Shown here piece by piece: positions 51,233 through 59,163 of a stretch of 64,000 bases of DNA. Origin of the DNA: a virus. The notes below the pieces were generated by a model. The model worked only from the letters and a program-made list of their open reading frames with translations, made no database searches and was not told the origin of the DNA. The stretch lies in the IMG/VR virus record IMGVR_UViG_3300046532_004322, positions 17,329 to 81,328 of that record. The stretch is one strand, 5' to 3'. Every line of letters starts with the position of its first letter. The stretch's first letter is position 1. Made by a program: the position numbers and the translations under genes.

Positions 51233-52173
51233 TATAATTTTATCTTTCTATTGTCTATGTAATATTGAATGTCAGAATTCCATACCTCAGGGCCAGCCCT
51301 CAATAGTAATGGTATTAAAATCTTTGATCTATTTCTTCCTCCAGAGAATATAAATTGACATACCCTCGGAAACATATGCGTTATTTTTCTCATTTGATGC
51401 CATACGAATTTAAGGTTTGACTTGTGATATCCAAAGGAATTATTCCTTATTATCTTCTCGACGGATGTTTCTATAACTATGTATAAAAACGAATCGAAGC
51501 TAGAAGCTCTTTCGAGCTCCCTTATGAACCTATCGTACCCAACAGTCATGGTAGACTTAAAATCCACTTCGCTTTTTCTATCTACATAGGTTTTATTGTA
51601 ATTTTCTCCTGATGCAGTATAATCCCCAAAGTCCAATTTATGAGGCTTTCCATTTGGAAAGCTTAAAGGAGTTTGCTCTCTAGTGTCTATCATAATCTCC
51701 ATTTCTTTTAAATTTTTATCATACATAAAAAATTTCTTACTTATCGCTTTGTTATATATTGGTTCAACTTGAAGCCTACGACAGGCTTCATTATATGAGC
51801 CAAAATACCTTTTATATATGTTTATAGACGGAAAGTTATTCAATAGTAAGTCTAAATGATTAGGAGCGTATTTCAAATCCTTACTAACTATTCTATCCTT
51901 TAACATCTTTAATATTATATCTTTTACTTCTTCATCTTCAGTGATATCAACCCATTTGTCAATTTCATCAGAATTAAAAAAATAAGTGGAAAAATATTGA
52001 GATTTGTTTTTAAACGGTATAGGTTCCTTAGAGTAGAGATTAAACCTGGGGTAGTAAGTGACATAGTAATCAGCCAAAAGCACCCCGTGGGCCTTTATAT
52101 GGGCATGTAATGAGCGTTCTGATTTAAAAGATTGCTCGCAAACCTTGCATTGATACTCTAAACCTTTAGCCAT
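51232..52173 (-). CDS. ERCC4-type nuclease with N-terminal C2H2 zinc finger
   Basis: A 313-residue protein from ATG 52173 (MAKGLEY); a further ATG 27 nt upstream would lengthen the overlap. Residues 8-30 form a zinc finger (YQCKVCEQSF ... LHAHIKAHG). The C-terminal half has IDTREQTPLSFPNGK, KLDFGDYT and VDRKSEVDF, the DTREQxPL, LxxGDY and xRKxxxD motifs of XPF/ERCC4 nucleases that cut structured DNA. TerL overlap and neighbour order suggest a role in processing packaging or recombination intermediates. It may also be an unusual homing-type relic; family confidence is good, role not. Confidence 0.82.
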   Translation of the reverse strand: MAKGLEYQCKVCEQSFKSERSLHAHIKAHGVLLADYYVTYYPRFNLYSKEPIPFKNKSQYFSTYFFNSDEIDKWVDITEDEEVKDIILKMLKDRIVSKDLKYAPNHLDLLLNNFPSINIYKRYFGSYNEACRRLQVEPIYNKAISKKFFMYDKNLKEMEIMIDTREQTPLSFPNGKPHKLDFGDYTASGENYNKTYVDRKSEVDFKSTMTVGYDRFIRELERASSFDSFLYIVIETSVEKIIRNNSFGYHKSNLKFVWHQMRKITHMFPRVCQFIFSGGRNRSKILIPLLLRAGPEVWNSDIQYYIDNRKIKL

Positions 52174-52850
52174 ATCGATTGTTTTATATCCAATAAGCAA
52201 ATATACCCATCACTTTCCAATTGTTTTTTAACAAGAAAAGTTTGAGAGCCGCCAGGATAATCGTTTCCTTCTAGTAGCACCACAGAATGATTTGACATCT
52301 GATTTCTAAAAATTCCATATTCATCTAACATCTTTTTTTGAGAAGGATATATTATATGTTTATAATTTTCATTAATCTCTTTTATACTTATTGAATTTAA
52401 TATATTCCTACCTTCTAAATAGTTTATATCTTTTATACATACTTCTTTTATTAACTCTCTTATAGGGAAATGTATATCATTTAATATCAAAAGGTCTATT
52501 TTACCCTTGACTCGATTATGATCATAGCTCTGCAGGTCACCTATGGATATCCTTTCCCTACAGTCGCTGTAGTCTGAGAATATTTTCTTTGAAATTCTTA
52601 ATTCAACCCTCTCATTCTCAAGATCTTCTCTTTCGTGGAAGATAAAGTAATTGTACTCTTTATCGTTATAGATCAAATTTGCATATATATCAAATACATC
52701 AAAATCAGAATGCTCAGACAACCTCCTTTGACTGCCTGATTGAACTATATTAGTGCCGCCGAAACCTTCAAATAAGTTATTCGCCAAAGATATTCCGTAA
52801 TACCTTTGTCCTAAGTTCGAATAGTTCTTATCCAGTAAACTCAGCTTCAT
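52158..52850 (-). CDS. Hypothetical protein of the packaging block
   Basis: A 230-residue protein starting MKLSLLDKNYSNLGQRYYGISLANNLFEGFGGTN. It has a conserved-looking HSDFDVFDIYANLIYN segment and KGKIDLLILNDIHFPIRELIKEV. The last part, SHSVVLLEGNDYPGGSQTFLVKKQLE, looks like a strand and helix pair. It overlaps its neighbours by 16 and 4 bp, so it belongs to the same operon as the nuclease and the HTH protein. I recognise no family. Confidence 0.6.
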   Translation of the reverse strand: MKLSLLDKNYSNLGQRYYGISLANNLFEGFGGTNIVQSGSQRRLSEHSDFDVFDIYANLIYNDKEYNYFIFHEREDLENERVELRISKKIFSDYSDCRERISIGDLQSYDHNRVKGKIDLLILNDIHFPIRELIKEVCIKDINYLEGRNILNSISIKEINENYKHIIYPSQKKMLDEYGIFRNQMSNHSVVLLEGNDYPGGSQTFLVKKQLESDGYICLLDIKQSIWLKV

Positions 52851-53896
52851 ATAGAATCATTTTTAGAAATCCCCAGAACCCTAGCTTTCCATATGCCCAT
52901 ATCTTCTATTGCGTCAGCTTCCTCTCTAACAAGCAGTTTTTGCTTTTCAGCTATATTGAGCATTCTTTTCCTGTCTTCTTCGTTTTGAAAAAGTCTTACT
53001 AGCGACAAGATAGATGCGTTACTCTTATGCCTATCCTTGACTCTTTCCTTTCTATCTCCATTTAATCTTGCAATAAGAGTCTCTTGCCTTTTTTCACATT
53101 GATTGTATTCTTCACTTTTAGTTTTAAGCAATTCAGCTAGTCTGACAGTCATATCTCTCTGATCATCACACTCTTCAAACATCCGATTCAATTTATCTAT
53201 AGCTTTGCTTATATTTTTTAAATGTATATAATCCATGCATACATTTATATATAAATTTAACTCATCACTTGTTAAATCTGGTTTATCCCATACAGATCTT
53301 ATAAACTCAGCCTCAAAAAGCCTTCTATCCTCAGAACCGCTGTAAGTATTTATAACTTGAATAAACCTAGGAGCCCCTAAAAACTTTATACAGCTAGCTG
53401 CATTATCTATCTCTTCCCTAGTCATTTTCTGCTCATTTACATCCGCATGACAATATTCGTTTATTTTCTTTACCATCCTAGTCTGAGATCTAGGCGGGAA
53501 ATACTTTTCGTTTAAAGAATCTTCACTCTTCGAAACCAGACTCTCGTCTTGATTTTTTATAAAATCAGCAACTTCCAGAACTTCTTTACTTAAATTAGAA
53601 ACGTTTACCCCTGGGAAGAGAATTCTCGAAATCTCATAAGAGGTCATTCCCTCCTTAGCGTATTGAAGTATGAATTCTTGCTGTTCTTCATCGAACTCTA
53701 TGTCTTCACGCTTTTCTTTCTTGGTCGTACTAAATTCTATGTTTTGGTCAACTAAGAATTTCCTTACCGCTCGACCCTCTTTCGTTCTACCATCTAACTC
53801 CTCATCTTCAAAGGTCGCTCGAGTGAGCTCTATCAAATCGGTAATCTCGTCCTTATTACTTGTAATGAATTCTTTTTGTTCTTGTGTTAATTTCAT
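52847..53896 (-). CDS. Helical protein with HTH-like segment, small terminase candidate
   Basis: A 349-residue helical protein with MKLTQEQKEFITSNKDEIT at the start. The middle EEQQEFILQYAKEGMTSYEISRILFPGVNVSNLSKEVLEV resembles a DNA-binding helix-turn-helix, and long charged helices and a coiled coil follow. Its position a few genes upstream of TerL, in the same operon, makes a small terminase subunit a reasonable candidate, but length and lack of a classical signature leave doubt. It could instead regulate late genes. It overlaps the sigma-like gene by 4 bp. Confidence 0.5.
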   Translation of the reverse strand: MKLTQEQKEFITSNKDEITDLIELTRATFEDEELDGRTKEGRAVRKFLVDQNIEFSTTKKEKREDIEFDEEQQEFILQYAKEGMTSYEISRILFPGVNVSNLSKEVLEVADFIKNQDESLVSKSEDSLNEKYFPPRSQTRMVKKINEYCHADVNEQKMTREEIDNAASCIKFLGAPRFIQVINTYSGSEDRRLFEAEFIRSVWDKPDLTSDELNLYINVCMDYIHLKNISKAIDKLNRMFEECDDQRDMTVRLAELLKTKSEEYNQCEKRQETLIARLNGDRKERVKDRHKSNASILSLVRLFQNEEDRKRMLNIAEKQKLLVREEADAIEDMGIWKARVLGISKNDSI

Positions 53897-54627
53897 ATTA
53901 TATCTTCCTCTTTTAATAACTTTTGAGCTAATGCCTTAAATACTTTTTCAAAATTCTTTATTTGTTTATACCCCGCCCTTCTTCCTTTTTCGTTACTTTT
54001 ATAACCCATAATCTTCCCTACCTCAGAAATACTCTTATTATCAATGTATAACATTTTATATATGGTATATTGTTTTTCACTTAAATATACTTTCATTAAT
54101 TTATTCAATTTATCCTTAGATTTATCTATATCAAAATCTATCCCATTCTTTTCTGCTGAAAAATTTAATACGTCATCTATGTTAGCCGCCAGGTTAATAT
54201 CTTGTGAGTATTTCTTTGATTTACTCCATTTCTTAAATAACGGACAGTTGCAATCTTGTTTTTTTGAAGAAGTCCAAGAGCAAGCGTTTTCCATCTCTTC
54301 TTTACTTATGGCCCCAGAAGTGTTGAATGGGCATTGAACACAAGGTCTAATGAAATTGGTATAATGATTTCTTAGGACATTCTTTATCTGGTTAGATATT
54401 ATCCTATTCAACCAAGGCTCAAGAGGTCTTTTCTGATCCCATAAGTGCCATTTCTTATAGATATGGGCGCAAATTATTTGAGAAACATCATCCCAGCCTA
54501 TCCAGTTAATGGCTTTAAGAAACCATTTCCCTTTCCTTTTTCCTATGCTTCTTTGGATTATCTCAAACTTATCTTCAAACCTTATTTTCTTAGGTCTTCC
54601 TCGTTTTTTCTTCTGAGGTTCCGCCAT
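53893..54627 (-). CDS. Sigma-70-like factor with Cys-rich insert
   Basis: A 244-residue protein from ATG 54627 (MAEPQKKKRGRPKKI); an earlier ATG at 54696 overlaps the upstream gene heavily. The basic, AT-hook-like start is followed by a region-2-like segment (GWDDVSQIICAHIYKKWHLWD, WLNRIISNQIKNVLRNHY). An insert with CVQC ... CSWTSSKKQDCNC could bind zinc. Region 4 is LSEKQYTIYKMLYIDNKSISEVGKIMG, the helix-turn-helix that reads -35 boxes. It is a good candidate for the factor that reads late promoters. Confidence 0.78.
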   Translation of the reverse strand: MAEPQKKKRGRPKKIRFEDKFEIIQRSIGKRKGKWFLKAINWIGWDDVSQIICAHIYKKWHLWDQKRPLEPWLNRIISNQIKNVLRNHYTNFIRPCVQCPFNTSGAISKEEMENACSWTSSKKQDCNCPLFKKWSKSKKYSQDINLAANIDDVLNFSAEKNGIDFDIDKSKDKLNKLMKVYLSEKQYTIYKMLYIDNKSISEVGKIMGYKSNEKGRRAGYKQIKNFEKVFKALAQKLLKEEDII

Positions 54628-54913
54628 TATTTTCGTTTGGTAAGTTAAATAAGTCTTCGGCCTTGAATGTTTTATTTTCAAAAGGCGAAACGTCATATTG
54701 TAAGGAATCTATATGAGGTATGAAATCGACATCCGTTTCATCCTCAGAAAGTTTTTCGGCCCTTTTCGCTTCAGGAGCTTTTCTCGCCATAGTTTTTCTA
54801 CCTGAGGAGGAGGCCTCCTCACCAAAAGGTTTTCCACAACTTGAGCAAAACTTAGGAGCTATTCCTAAGAATTGTGTTTTTGAGCCACACGATTTACAAT
54901 ATTTAAATGCCAT
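54590..54913 (-). CDS. Zinc-ribbon protein
   Basis: A 107-residue protein. MAFKYCKSCGSKTQFLG ... FCSSCGKPFG gives two CxxC pairs, a zinc ribbon. A Ser/Arg/Lys stretch and an acidic C-terminus with DVDFIPHIDSLQYDVSPF follow. Small zinc ribbons next to sigma-like genes can act in transcription, but nothing more can be read. It overlaps the sigma gene by 38 bp. Confidence 0.65.
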   Translation of the reverse strand: MAFKYCKSCGSKTQFLGIAPKFCSSCGKPFGEEASSSGRKTMARKAPEAKRAEKLSEDETDVDFIPHIDSLQYDVSPFENKTFKAEDLFNLPNENNGGTSEEKTRKT

Positions 54914-55161
54914 TATTTTATAACTATTATTTTTTCGATTTTTACTCCTTTTTCCCCGTCATTCCCGTCAGATTTTAAAAGTCTTCTTGGTATTTTAGAA
55001 TCTTGAGTCTGTATAATGAAAATATTAGAATCTTTAATCGCTAATTTCCCCTTTAGGTCTTCTACGACATCATCTTGCTTCTTAAAGTACCATCTCCTGT
55101 GTAAAATAGCTACGACTAAAGTAGCAACAGAGCTTATTACAGCCGCAATTATAGCCTCCAA
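54913..55161 (-). CDS. Single-pass membrane protein
   Basis: An 82-residue protein with one N-terminal helix (MEAIIAAVISSVATLVVAIL) followed by basic residues HRRWYFKK and a soluble C-terminal part. This shape fits a holin, spanin or membrane adaptor, but no motif decides. It overlaps the zinc-ribbon gene by 1 bp. Confidence 0.6.
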   Translation of the reverse strand: MEAIIAAVISSVATLVVAILHRRWYFKKQDDVVEDLKGKLAIKDSNIFIIQTQDSKIPRRLLKSDGNDGEKGVKIEKIIVIK

Positions 55162-55220
55162 TTCAAACCTCCATTTAATTTAATTAATTTCATTATTACT
55201 ATAATAACAAAAAAAATAAA

Positions 55221-55409
55221 TTATTCAATTATTTTTTCAAGTTCTACCAAAGCGTCTCCCTCATAGAACTTTAGGTCATCATTGTATACAAATATCACGG
55301 CGAACATCTTATCGTGTCTATCGTACCCCGTTTCTTTATATATTTTAATTATTTTTCCGCATAAAAGCTTTCCGTCTTTCTCAAACTTTACGGATTGACC
55401 TTCTTCCAT
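55221..55409 (-). CDS. Small beta-type protein
   Basis: A 62-residue protein: QSVKFEKDGKLLCGKIIKIYKE, MFAVIFVYNDDLKFYEGDALVELEKI. The strand plan resembles a small KOW- or SH3-like barrel. It overlaps the end of the subtilisin gene by 22 bp. Function unknown. Confidence 0.6.
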   Translation of the reverse strand: MEEGQSVKFEKDGKLLCGKIIKIYKETGYDRHDKMFAVIFVYNDDLKFYEGDALVELEKIIE

Positions 55410-56686
55410 TTTTCCCTCATCTCATCATCAAATTTACCATCAAAATCTACATCCCCATTCTCATTAATATGTGGAACATAAATATTATTATCTTCCAGCT
55501 TGTTATTTAAATAGACTATAATCCCTAATAAAACTATTACCAAAATACTTATTCCTCCCCATAGATATAAATTTTTTCTTGACTCGTACTTTGGGGAATT
55601 TCTATCTGGATAAGGCTTCGGTATGTCTGGCTCAGGCTTAGGTCTAGGCTTTGGCTCTGGCTCTGGCTCTGGCTTTAATACGGGAGGTTTCTGCGGAGGT
55701 TTTGGCTTTTGGGGTATAGGTTTAGGATCGGGCTTCGGTTCAGGTTTCGGTTCAGGCTTCGGCTTCTGGATTTTTTCCTTTTCTAAAATTAAACTTTCTA
55801 CATCAATAGTTCCGTACCCCCATAAATTGTCTTTTCCAATTACGCCTCTATCTTTTGAATACTTTAATAAATGCTCTCTTATTCCTGCGACAGTTTTACA
55901 ATCATTTCTCATCCCTTCTTTTTGTTGCTTTTTGTGCTTTGAAAGCATTAGGCATATCACTCCAGTTATAAAAGGGCAGGCCATAGATGTCCCGCTTAAT
56001 TTCGCGTATCTATTATTTAGAAAAGTACTATATATTTGGACTCCTGGAGCAGCCCACTCGACTTGTTTTCCTCTTGATGAAAATTTTGCTATATCACCAG
56101 ATTGGGAAAATGCAGCCACGGCAATCGTTTCATCGTAAGCCGCAGGCCAGTTAACTCCGCCCTCACCAGTATTTCCCGCAGCACACACAACTGGGATATT
56201 CATTGAGCAAAGTTTTTTAATTCTAGATTCTATTTGTGAAGACGGTTTGTTTCCCCCTAAGCTCATAGACACGACGTCGGGTTTTATTTCTATCGCATAG
56301 TCTAAAGCTTGAGCTAAAGTCTGATAGCTACCACTGCCATTTTTATCCAAGGCTTTTACTGATATGCATTTAGTCTTAGGCGCAACGCCAACCATACCTT
56401 CTTCATTATTCTTCGCGCATATTATTCCCGCGCAATGAGTGTGGTGACCGTTTTGATCCATTATAGTTTCGCTCCGTATAAAGGTTTTTCCCTTTATTAC
56501 GTTATCACCTAAATCGGGGTGAGCGGGATGTCCAGTATCTATAATCATTGCAGTTATACCTTCGCCCTGCGTGACCTTCCATGTTTCGGGAACATTAAAT
56601 TGATTCAATCCCCAATCAATGACTTGAGCGAGAGCCCGTATTCTGGTATCTATTTTAAACTCAGGTAGATTTGTTGCTTCTCTCAT
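55388..56686 (-). CDS. Membrane-anchored subtilisin-like serine protease
   Basis: A 432-residue protein with a complete S8 catalytic set: Asp50 in AMIIDTGHPAHPDL, His81 in NGHHTHCAGI, the oxyanion Asn in CAAGNTGE and Ser in SGTSMACPFITG near residue 230. After the catalytic domain come about 70 residues of Pro/Lys/Glu repeats (KPEPKPEPKPDPKP type), then a single membrane helix LYLWGGISILVIVLLGIIVYL and a short acidic tail. I see no N-terminal signal peptide. It might cut host envelope or phage proteins at the membrane. It overlaps PhoH by 26 bp and lies upstream of the packaging operon. Confidence 0.88.
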   Translation of the reverse strand: MREATNLPEFKIDTRIRALAQVIDWGLNQFNVPETWKVTQGEGITAMIIDTGHPAHPDLGDNVIKGKTFIRSETIMDQNGHHTHCAGIICAKNNEEGMVGVAPKTKCISVKALDKNGSGSYQTLAQALDYAIEIKPDVVSMSLGGNKPSSQIESRIKKLCSMNIPVVCAAGNTGEGGVNWPAAYDETIAVAAFSQSGDIAKFSSRGKQVEWAAPGVQIYSTFLNNRYAKLSGTSMACPFITGVICLMLSKHKKQQKEGMRNDCKTVAGIREHLLKYSKDRGVIGKDNLWGYGTIDVESLILEKEKIQKPKPEPKPEPKPDPKPIPQKPKPPQKPPVLKPEPEPEPKPRPKPEPDIPKPYPDRNSPKYESRKNLYLWGGISILVIVLLGIIVYLNNKLEDNNIYVPHINENGDVDFDGKFDDEMREKWKKVNP

Positions 56687-57407
56687 TTAATTCTATTTTT
56701 TTAATAATATACTTTAATATTACACTCCTTTTGATATCTTTAAAGTCAAAAGTGAAATTATGTATTCCTTGCTTCTTACTAGCGTCATCATTAAATACCC
56801 CTTTTATCTTACTAAATCCGCTCCTTCCGTTGATGTCGCTCTGCATGGGATCTCCGCAAATAAACATTTTACTATTCTCTCCAATTCGGGTAATTAACGT
56901 AATTAATTCCTTCTCGCTGAAATTTTGACACTCGTCGGCAACTACTATCTGATTATTAATACTCGCTCCTCGTAGATAATTTATGGGCATCGCAGATACG
57001 ACTTTTTTATTAATCATGGCGCGCGCATCCGAGGCTTGTAATAATTCGAATAATTTATCCTCGAGAGGCATCATGAATGGACAAAACTTCTCGTCAACAC
57101 TTCCTGGTAGTGCTCCCATGCCTCTATCGGCGCTTTCTATTATGGTTCGCACATAACTAATGTTATATTCATTGTCTTGATTAAATAATTGGAGAGCTCC
57201 ATATATTGCCATGAAGGTCTTGCTCGTCCCTGCTGGACCACTCAGAAAAATAATCTTAGTGTCCTTGTCGAACATTATCTTCAGTAACTCTTTTTGCTTG
57301 TCGGAAAATTCTATCTTTTTAAGCTTAATTTTCGTTTTTTTAAACGAGCTTATTATATTTTCTATTTCCTCGGAATCCTCTATGTCGGGTTTTTTGCGCC
57401 TTGGCAT
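56661..57407 (-). CDS. phoH: PhoH-like P-loop ATPase
   Basis: A 248-residue ATPase. Walker A is GPAGTSKT at residues 57-64, Walker B is VVADECQN, and FICGDPMQSDI follows, the order of the PhoH family common in marine and other large phages. A role in RNA or phosphate metabolism has been suggested for the family; its actual phage role is unclear. It is the first gene of the long leftward block, divergent from the cassette array. The short Lys/Arg-rich N-terminus (MPRRKKPDIED) is usual. Confidence 0.9.
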   Translation of the reverse strand: MPRRKKPDIEDSEEIENIISSFKKTKIKLKKIEFSDKQKELLKIMFDKDTKIIFLSGPAGTSKTFMAIYGALQLFNQDNEYNISYVRTIIESADRGMGALPGSVDEKFCPFMMPLEDKLFELLQASDARAMINKKVVSAMPINYLRGASINNQIVVADECQNFSEKELITLITRIGENSKMFICGDPMQSDINGRSGFSKIKGVFNDDASKKQGIHNFTFDFKDIKRSVILKYIIKKIELNERSNKST

Positions 57408-57512
57408 ATTATTATATGCTATATGTTACAGCTATTTTTTGCAAAGTGCCGATTTTTTTTCAAAAAACTATATATTATAATAAAATAATGCTTCAGACTT
57501 TGAGTAAAACCA

Positions 57513-57568
57513 CCCCCCCTCCGCCAGCAAAGCAAGGCAACTCCAAAAAATTCAAAAAACGGGGGGGG
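57513..57568. other. C7 ... G8 flanked segment at the array border
   Basis: A run of seven C (57513-57519) and a run of eight G (57561-57568) flank 41 bp in the divergent space between PhoH and the array. They could pair as a large hairpin or mark an assembly or recombination border. No gene seen. Confidence 0.4.
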
Positions 57569-57574
57569 ATCGTG

Positions 57575-57588
57575 CAACTTTTTAGTTG
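57575..57588. other. Small hairpin CAACTTTTTAGTTG
   Basis: A five-bp stem with a T4 loop. The reverse-complement form CAACTAAAAAGTTG occurs at 58507-58520 and 59467-59480 region of the array. Confidence 0.5.
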
Positions 57589-57608
57589 AAATGAAAGTCG
57601 TTATCGGT

Positions 57609-57637
57609 TTGCGTTTGGGTCGAAGTTGTCGTACCTT
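57609..57637 (+). promoter_or_regulatory. Array promoter P1
   Basis: TTGCGT at 57609-57614, 17 bp, TACCTT at 57632-57637, as in the other array promoters. This is the one case where the ATG (57681) is not at the expected start: about 43 nt lie between. Confidence 0.6.
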
Positions 57638-57680
57638 GTTAATAGTTAATCATTCGTACCTATTCAAAAAAATCAAAATT

Positions 57681-57905
57681 ATGTCAAAAAAATTCGAAAA
57701 AGGAAAAATCAAATCCCTGAAGGTTGGAAGTCTTTACCATTCAACGACTAACAATAAGTGCGTTCGTTTGGTCGAGTTACATATCCAAGCAAGAATTTGC
57801 ATAATAAAGCATCATACTCAAGATCACTTGTTTCAATCGGAAGTCTTTTTCCAAGACTTGGAAGTTGCTACAGGTGAACAGGTTAAGAAATATTTTCAAA
57901 GGTAA
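57681..57905 (+). CDS. Small array protein, paralogue of 59616-59834
   Basis: A 74-residue protein from ATG 57681. A longer frame reaches back to 57591 through the promoter and is rejected. The core SLYHSTTNNKCVRLVELHIQARICIIKHHTQDHLF is about two-thirds identical to the gene at 59616, with the same KHH-x-QDHLFQ-EVFF segment and the ending YFQR. The repeated His and Cys residues could bind metal, but no family is known to me. It is followed 26 bp later by the next gene with an AAAGGA site. Confidence 0.75.
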   Translation: MSKKFEKGKIKSLKVGSLYHSTTNNKCVRLVELHIQARICIIKHHTQDHLFQSEVFFQDLEVATGEQVKKYFQR

Positions 57906-57931
57906 AACCAAAAAACAAAAGGAAAATTATA

Positions 57932-58174
57932 ATGGAAGACGAAAAAACGGAAGAAGAAAAGTCAACTTTTTACAGGCTTGACTTAACTCGGGATCAATGG
58001 GATAACTTAAAAGCTTCATTGTATCGTGCACAAACTATCGCAAAGGACAGGATGGAAAAATTGATCGAGGAAAAAGATCCTGCAAAGGAAACTATTCTTG
58101 ATCTTTTCGAAGATATGCAAAAAGCCCGTCAAGCTGTCGATCTTGCTTGGAATTATAACTACATTCTAAAGTGA
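57932..58174 (+). CDS. Small array protein, helical
   Basis: An 80-residue protein with a good AAAGGAAAA site. It has TFYRLDLTRDQWDNLKASLYRAQ and a long amphipathic helix DLFEDMQKARQAVDLAWNYNYIL. Function unknown. Its stop codon overlaps the GTG of a 16-codon ORF (GTGA). Confidence 0.7.
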   Translation: MEDEKTEEEKSTFYRLDLTRDQWDNLKASLYRAQTIAKDRMEKLIEEKDPAKETILDLFEDMQKARQAVDLAWNYNYILK

Positions 58175-58221
58175 TTTTCGTAATAATCTTTGCTGTTTTC
58201 GTTGCTTGGATAAATCAATAA
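58171..58221 (+). CDS. Micro-ORF 1, hydrophobic peptide of 16 residues
   Basis: GTG start overlapping the preceding stop. The product is MIFVIIFAVFVAWINQ, long enough for one short membrane span. It shares the [LF]V[AF][WY]xN ending with the micro-ORFs at 60191 and 62514, which argues for a real family. A ribosome-like site and a three-codon ORF (MSF) follow at 58222-58250, perhaps a relic of a deleted gene. Confidence 0.5.
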   Translation: MIFVIIFAVFVAWINQ

Positions 58222-58261
58222 AAGAAAGGGAAAACACAATGTCCTTTTAAACAAAAAAGTT

Positions 58262-58293
58262 GCCCGATCTTCGCAAGAGGATCGGGCTTTTTT
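58262..58293 (+). terminator. Array terminator T1
   Basis: Stem GCCCGATC-TTC / GAG-GATCGGGC closing a GCAA (GNRA) tetraloop at 58262-58287, then six T. Relative to T2-T5 the stem has paired changes (G-C for T-A), so the structure is kept by selection. Confidence 0.9.
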
Positions 58294-58541
58294 ATGCCCG
58301 AATCAGTCACAAGAGAATTGTGCAATAGATTGGCAGGATCGTGCTTGGAATAGTGCAACGATGTAACGCGATCAGTCAACTGTCATAAGTCACTGATGCC
58401 CAAGGGTTTAGGGACGGCGGCAGCCGCCCACGCTAAACCTTTGGGGGTCAACGACTTACGACACGCCATGTACGAGAGAATTGTGCAATACAAAAGTGTA
58501 ATCAGGCAACTAAAAAGTTGCACAATACGATTGCCCTGTGA
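58291..58541 (+). repeat. 251-bp array repeat, copy 1
   Basis: Nearly identical to 59261-59511 apart from the inverted 21-bp palindrome core and a handful of point changes. It contains palindrome R1 and the CAACTAAAAAGTTG hairpin. With 58542-58632, this fills the 411-bp non-coding gap; no further ORF is seen. Confidence 0.9.
58386..58458. repeat. 73-bp palindrome R1
   Basis: TAAGTC...GACTTA ends; 36-nt arms around a central A with most positions paired. Positions 7/67 and 8/66 are mismatched here and 8/66 in most other copies. The 21-bp centre (GGAC ... CACG) is the exact reverse complement of the one in R2. Confidence 0.92.
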
Positions 58542-58595
58542 TAGGATAGTGTAAGAAAACAGGCGAATGTTCTTGGCATATTTGGTCAAATATAA

Positions 58596-58625
58596 TTCGC
58601 TATTCGGCGGGGTTTGCCGTACCTT
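58596..58625 (+). promoter_or_regulatory. Array promoter P2, leaderless
   Basis: TTCGCT at 58596-58601, 18 bp, TACCTT at 58620-58625. ATG 58633 follows 7 nt later. Confidence 0.75.
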
Positions 58626-58632
58626 GTATTAT

Positions 58633-58878
58633 ATGAAATCGCTCTCTTCTCTCTTTTTGCATTCTCACGCCCGTAAAGGGTCTTTAGCTGAACAGCTTTT
58701 TTGGATGGCTCGGATTGATTTTCTTTTGGAAAATCCGAATTCTCCAATGATTCAAACAAGGCAAGATCTTTCGCCTGTTTGCGTTCTGCCTGAAATCGAA
58801 ACTTTGAAAAAGTCATGGCTTGAACAAACCAAACAAGGTGAGGTTAATCGCCTTAAGACTTCGCCTTTAGTACGATAA
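58633..58878 (+). CDS. Small array protein
   Basis: An 81-residue basic protein from ATG 58633; the in-frame extension to 58567 runs through the promoter and is rejected. It starts MKSLSSLFLHSHARKGSLAEQLFWMARI and has two helical segments. No family recognised. It shares its cassette with the acidic protein that follows 21 bp later. Confidence 0.7.
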   Translation: MKSLSSLFLHSHARKGSLAEQLFWMARIDFLLENPNSPMIQTRQDLSPVCVLPEIETLKKSWLEQTKQGEVNRLKTSPLVR

Positions 58879-58899
58879 CCAAATAAGGAGAAAAACAAT

Positions 58900-59163
58900 A
58901 TGAGCTACGAAATCGAAAAAAGAATAGACGAATTGCAAAAATTAACGCAAGACAGATGCGATCTCGAAAACGAAAAACCCGAAAACGAAGAGGAGGAATC
59001 CGAACGGCAGAATTCTCTTGATTGCAACGCCTACGAATCGGAAGAAGTGACTAAGGAAATCAAAAGCCTTTGCGCTTCCGCAGGTGAGCAAATCGAAAAT
59101 GCTGAAAATCTTTTAGGAATAACTGAAGGAAAAAGTCAATTTCCAATGTGGACAATCAAATGA
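58900..59163 (+). CDS. Small acidic array protein
   Basis: An 87-residue protein with a strong AAGGAG site. It is mostly Glu/Asp/Asn-rich helices (EIEKRIDELQKLTQDRCDLEN, EEVTKEIKSLCASAGEQI) with four Cys. The low pI may suggest a DNA-mimic or inhibitor, but that is only a guess. Its stop overlaps the next ATG (ATGA). Confidence 0.65.
   Translation: MSYEIEKRIDELQKLTQDRCDLENEKPENEEEESERQNSLDCNAYESEEVTKEIKSLCASAGEQIENAENLLGITEGKSQFPMWTIK

Noticed and set aside
24575-57407. Contractile tail (myovirus) genes
   Set aside because: No sheath, baseplate wedge or lysozyme-type spike was recognised between capsid and tail tip, so I did not call a myovirus.
57591-57680. N-terminal extension of the first array protein
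   Set aside because: The extension is translated promoter sequence (TTGCGT/TACCTT), and its paralogue starts at the matching internal ATG.
58386-58458. 73-nt element as a tRNA
   Set aside because: The length fits, but it folds as one long hairpin and lacks a T-loop (GTTCRA) and D-loop.
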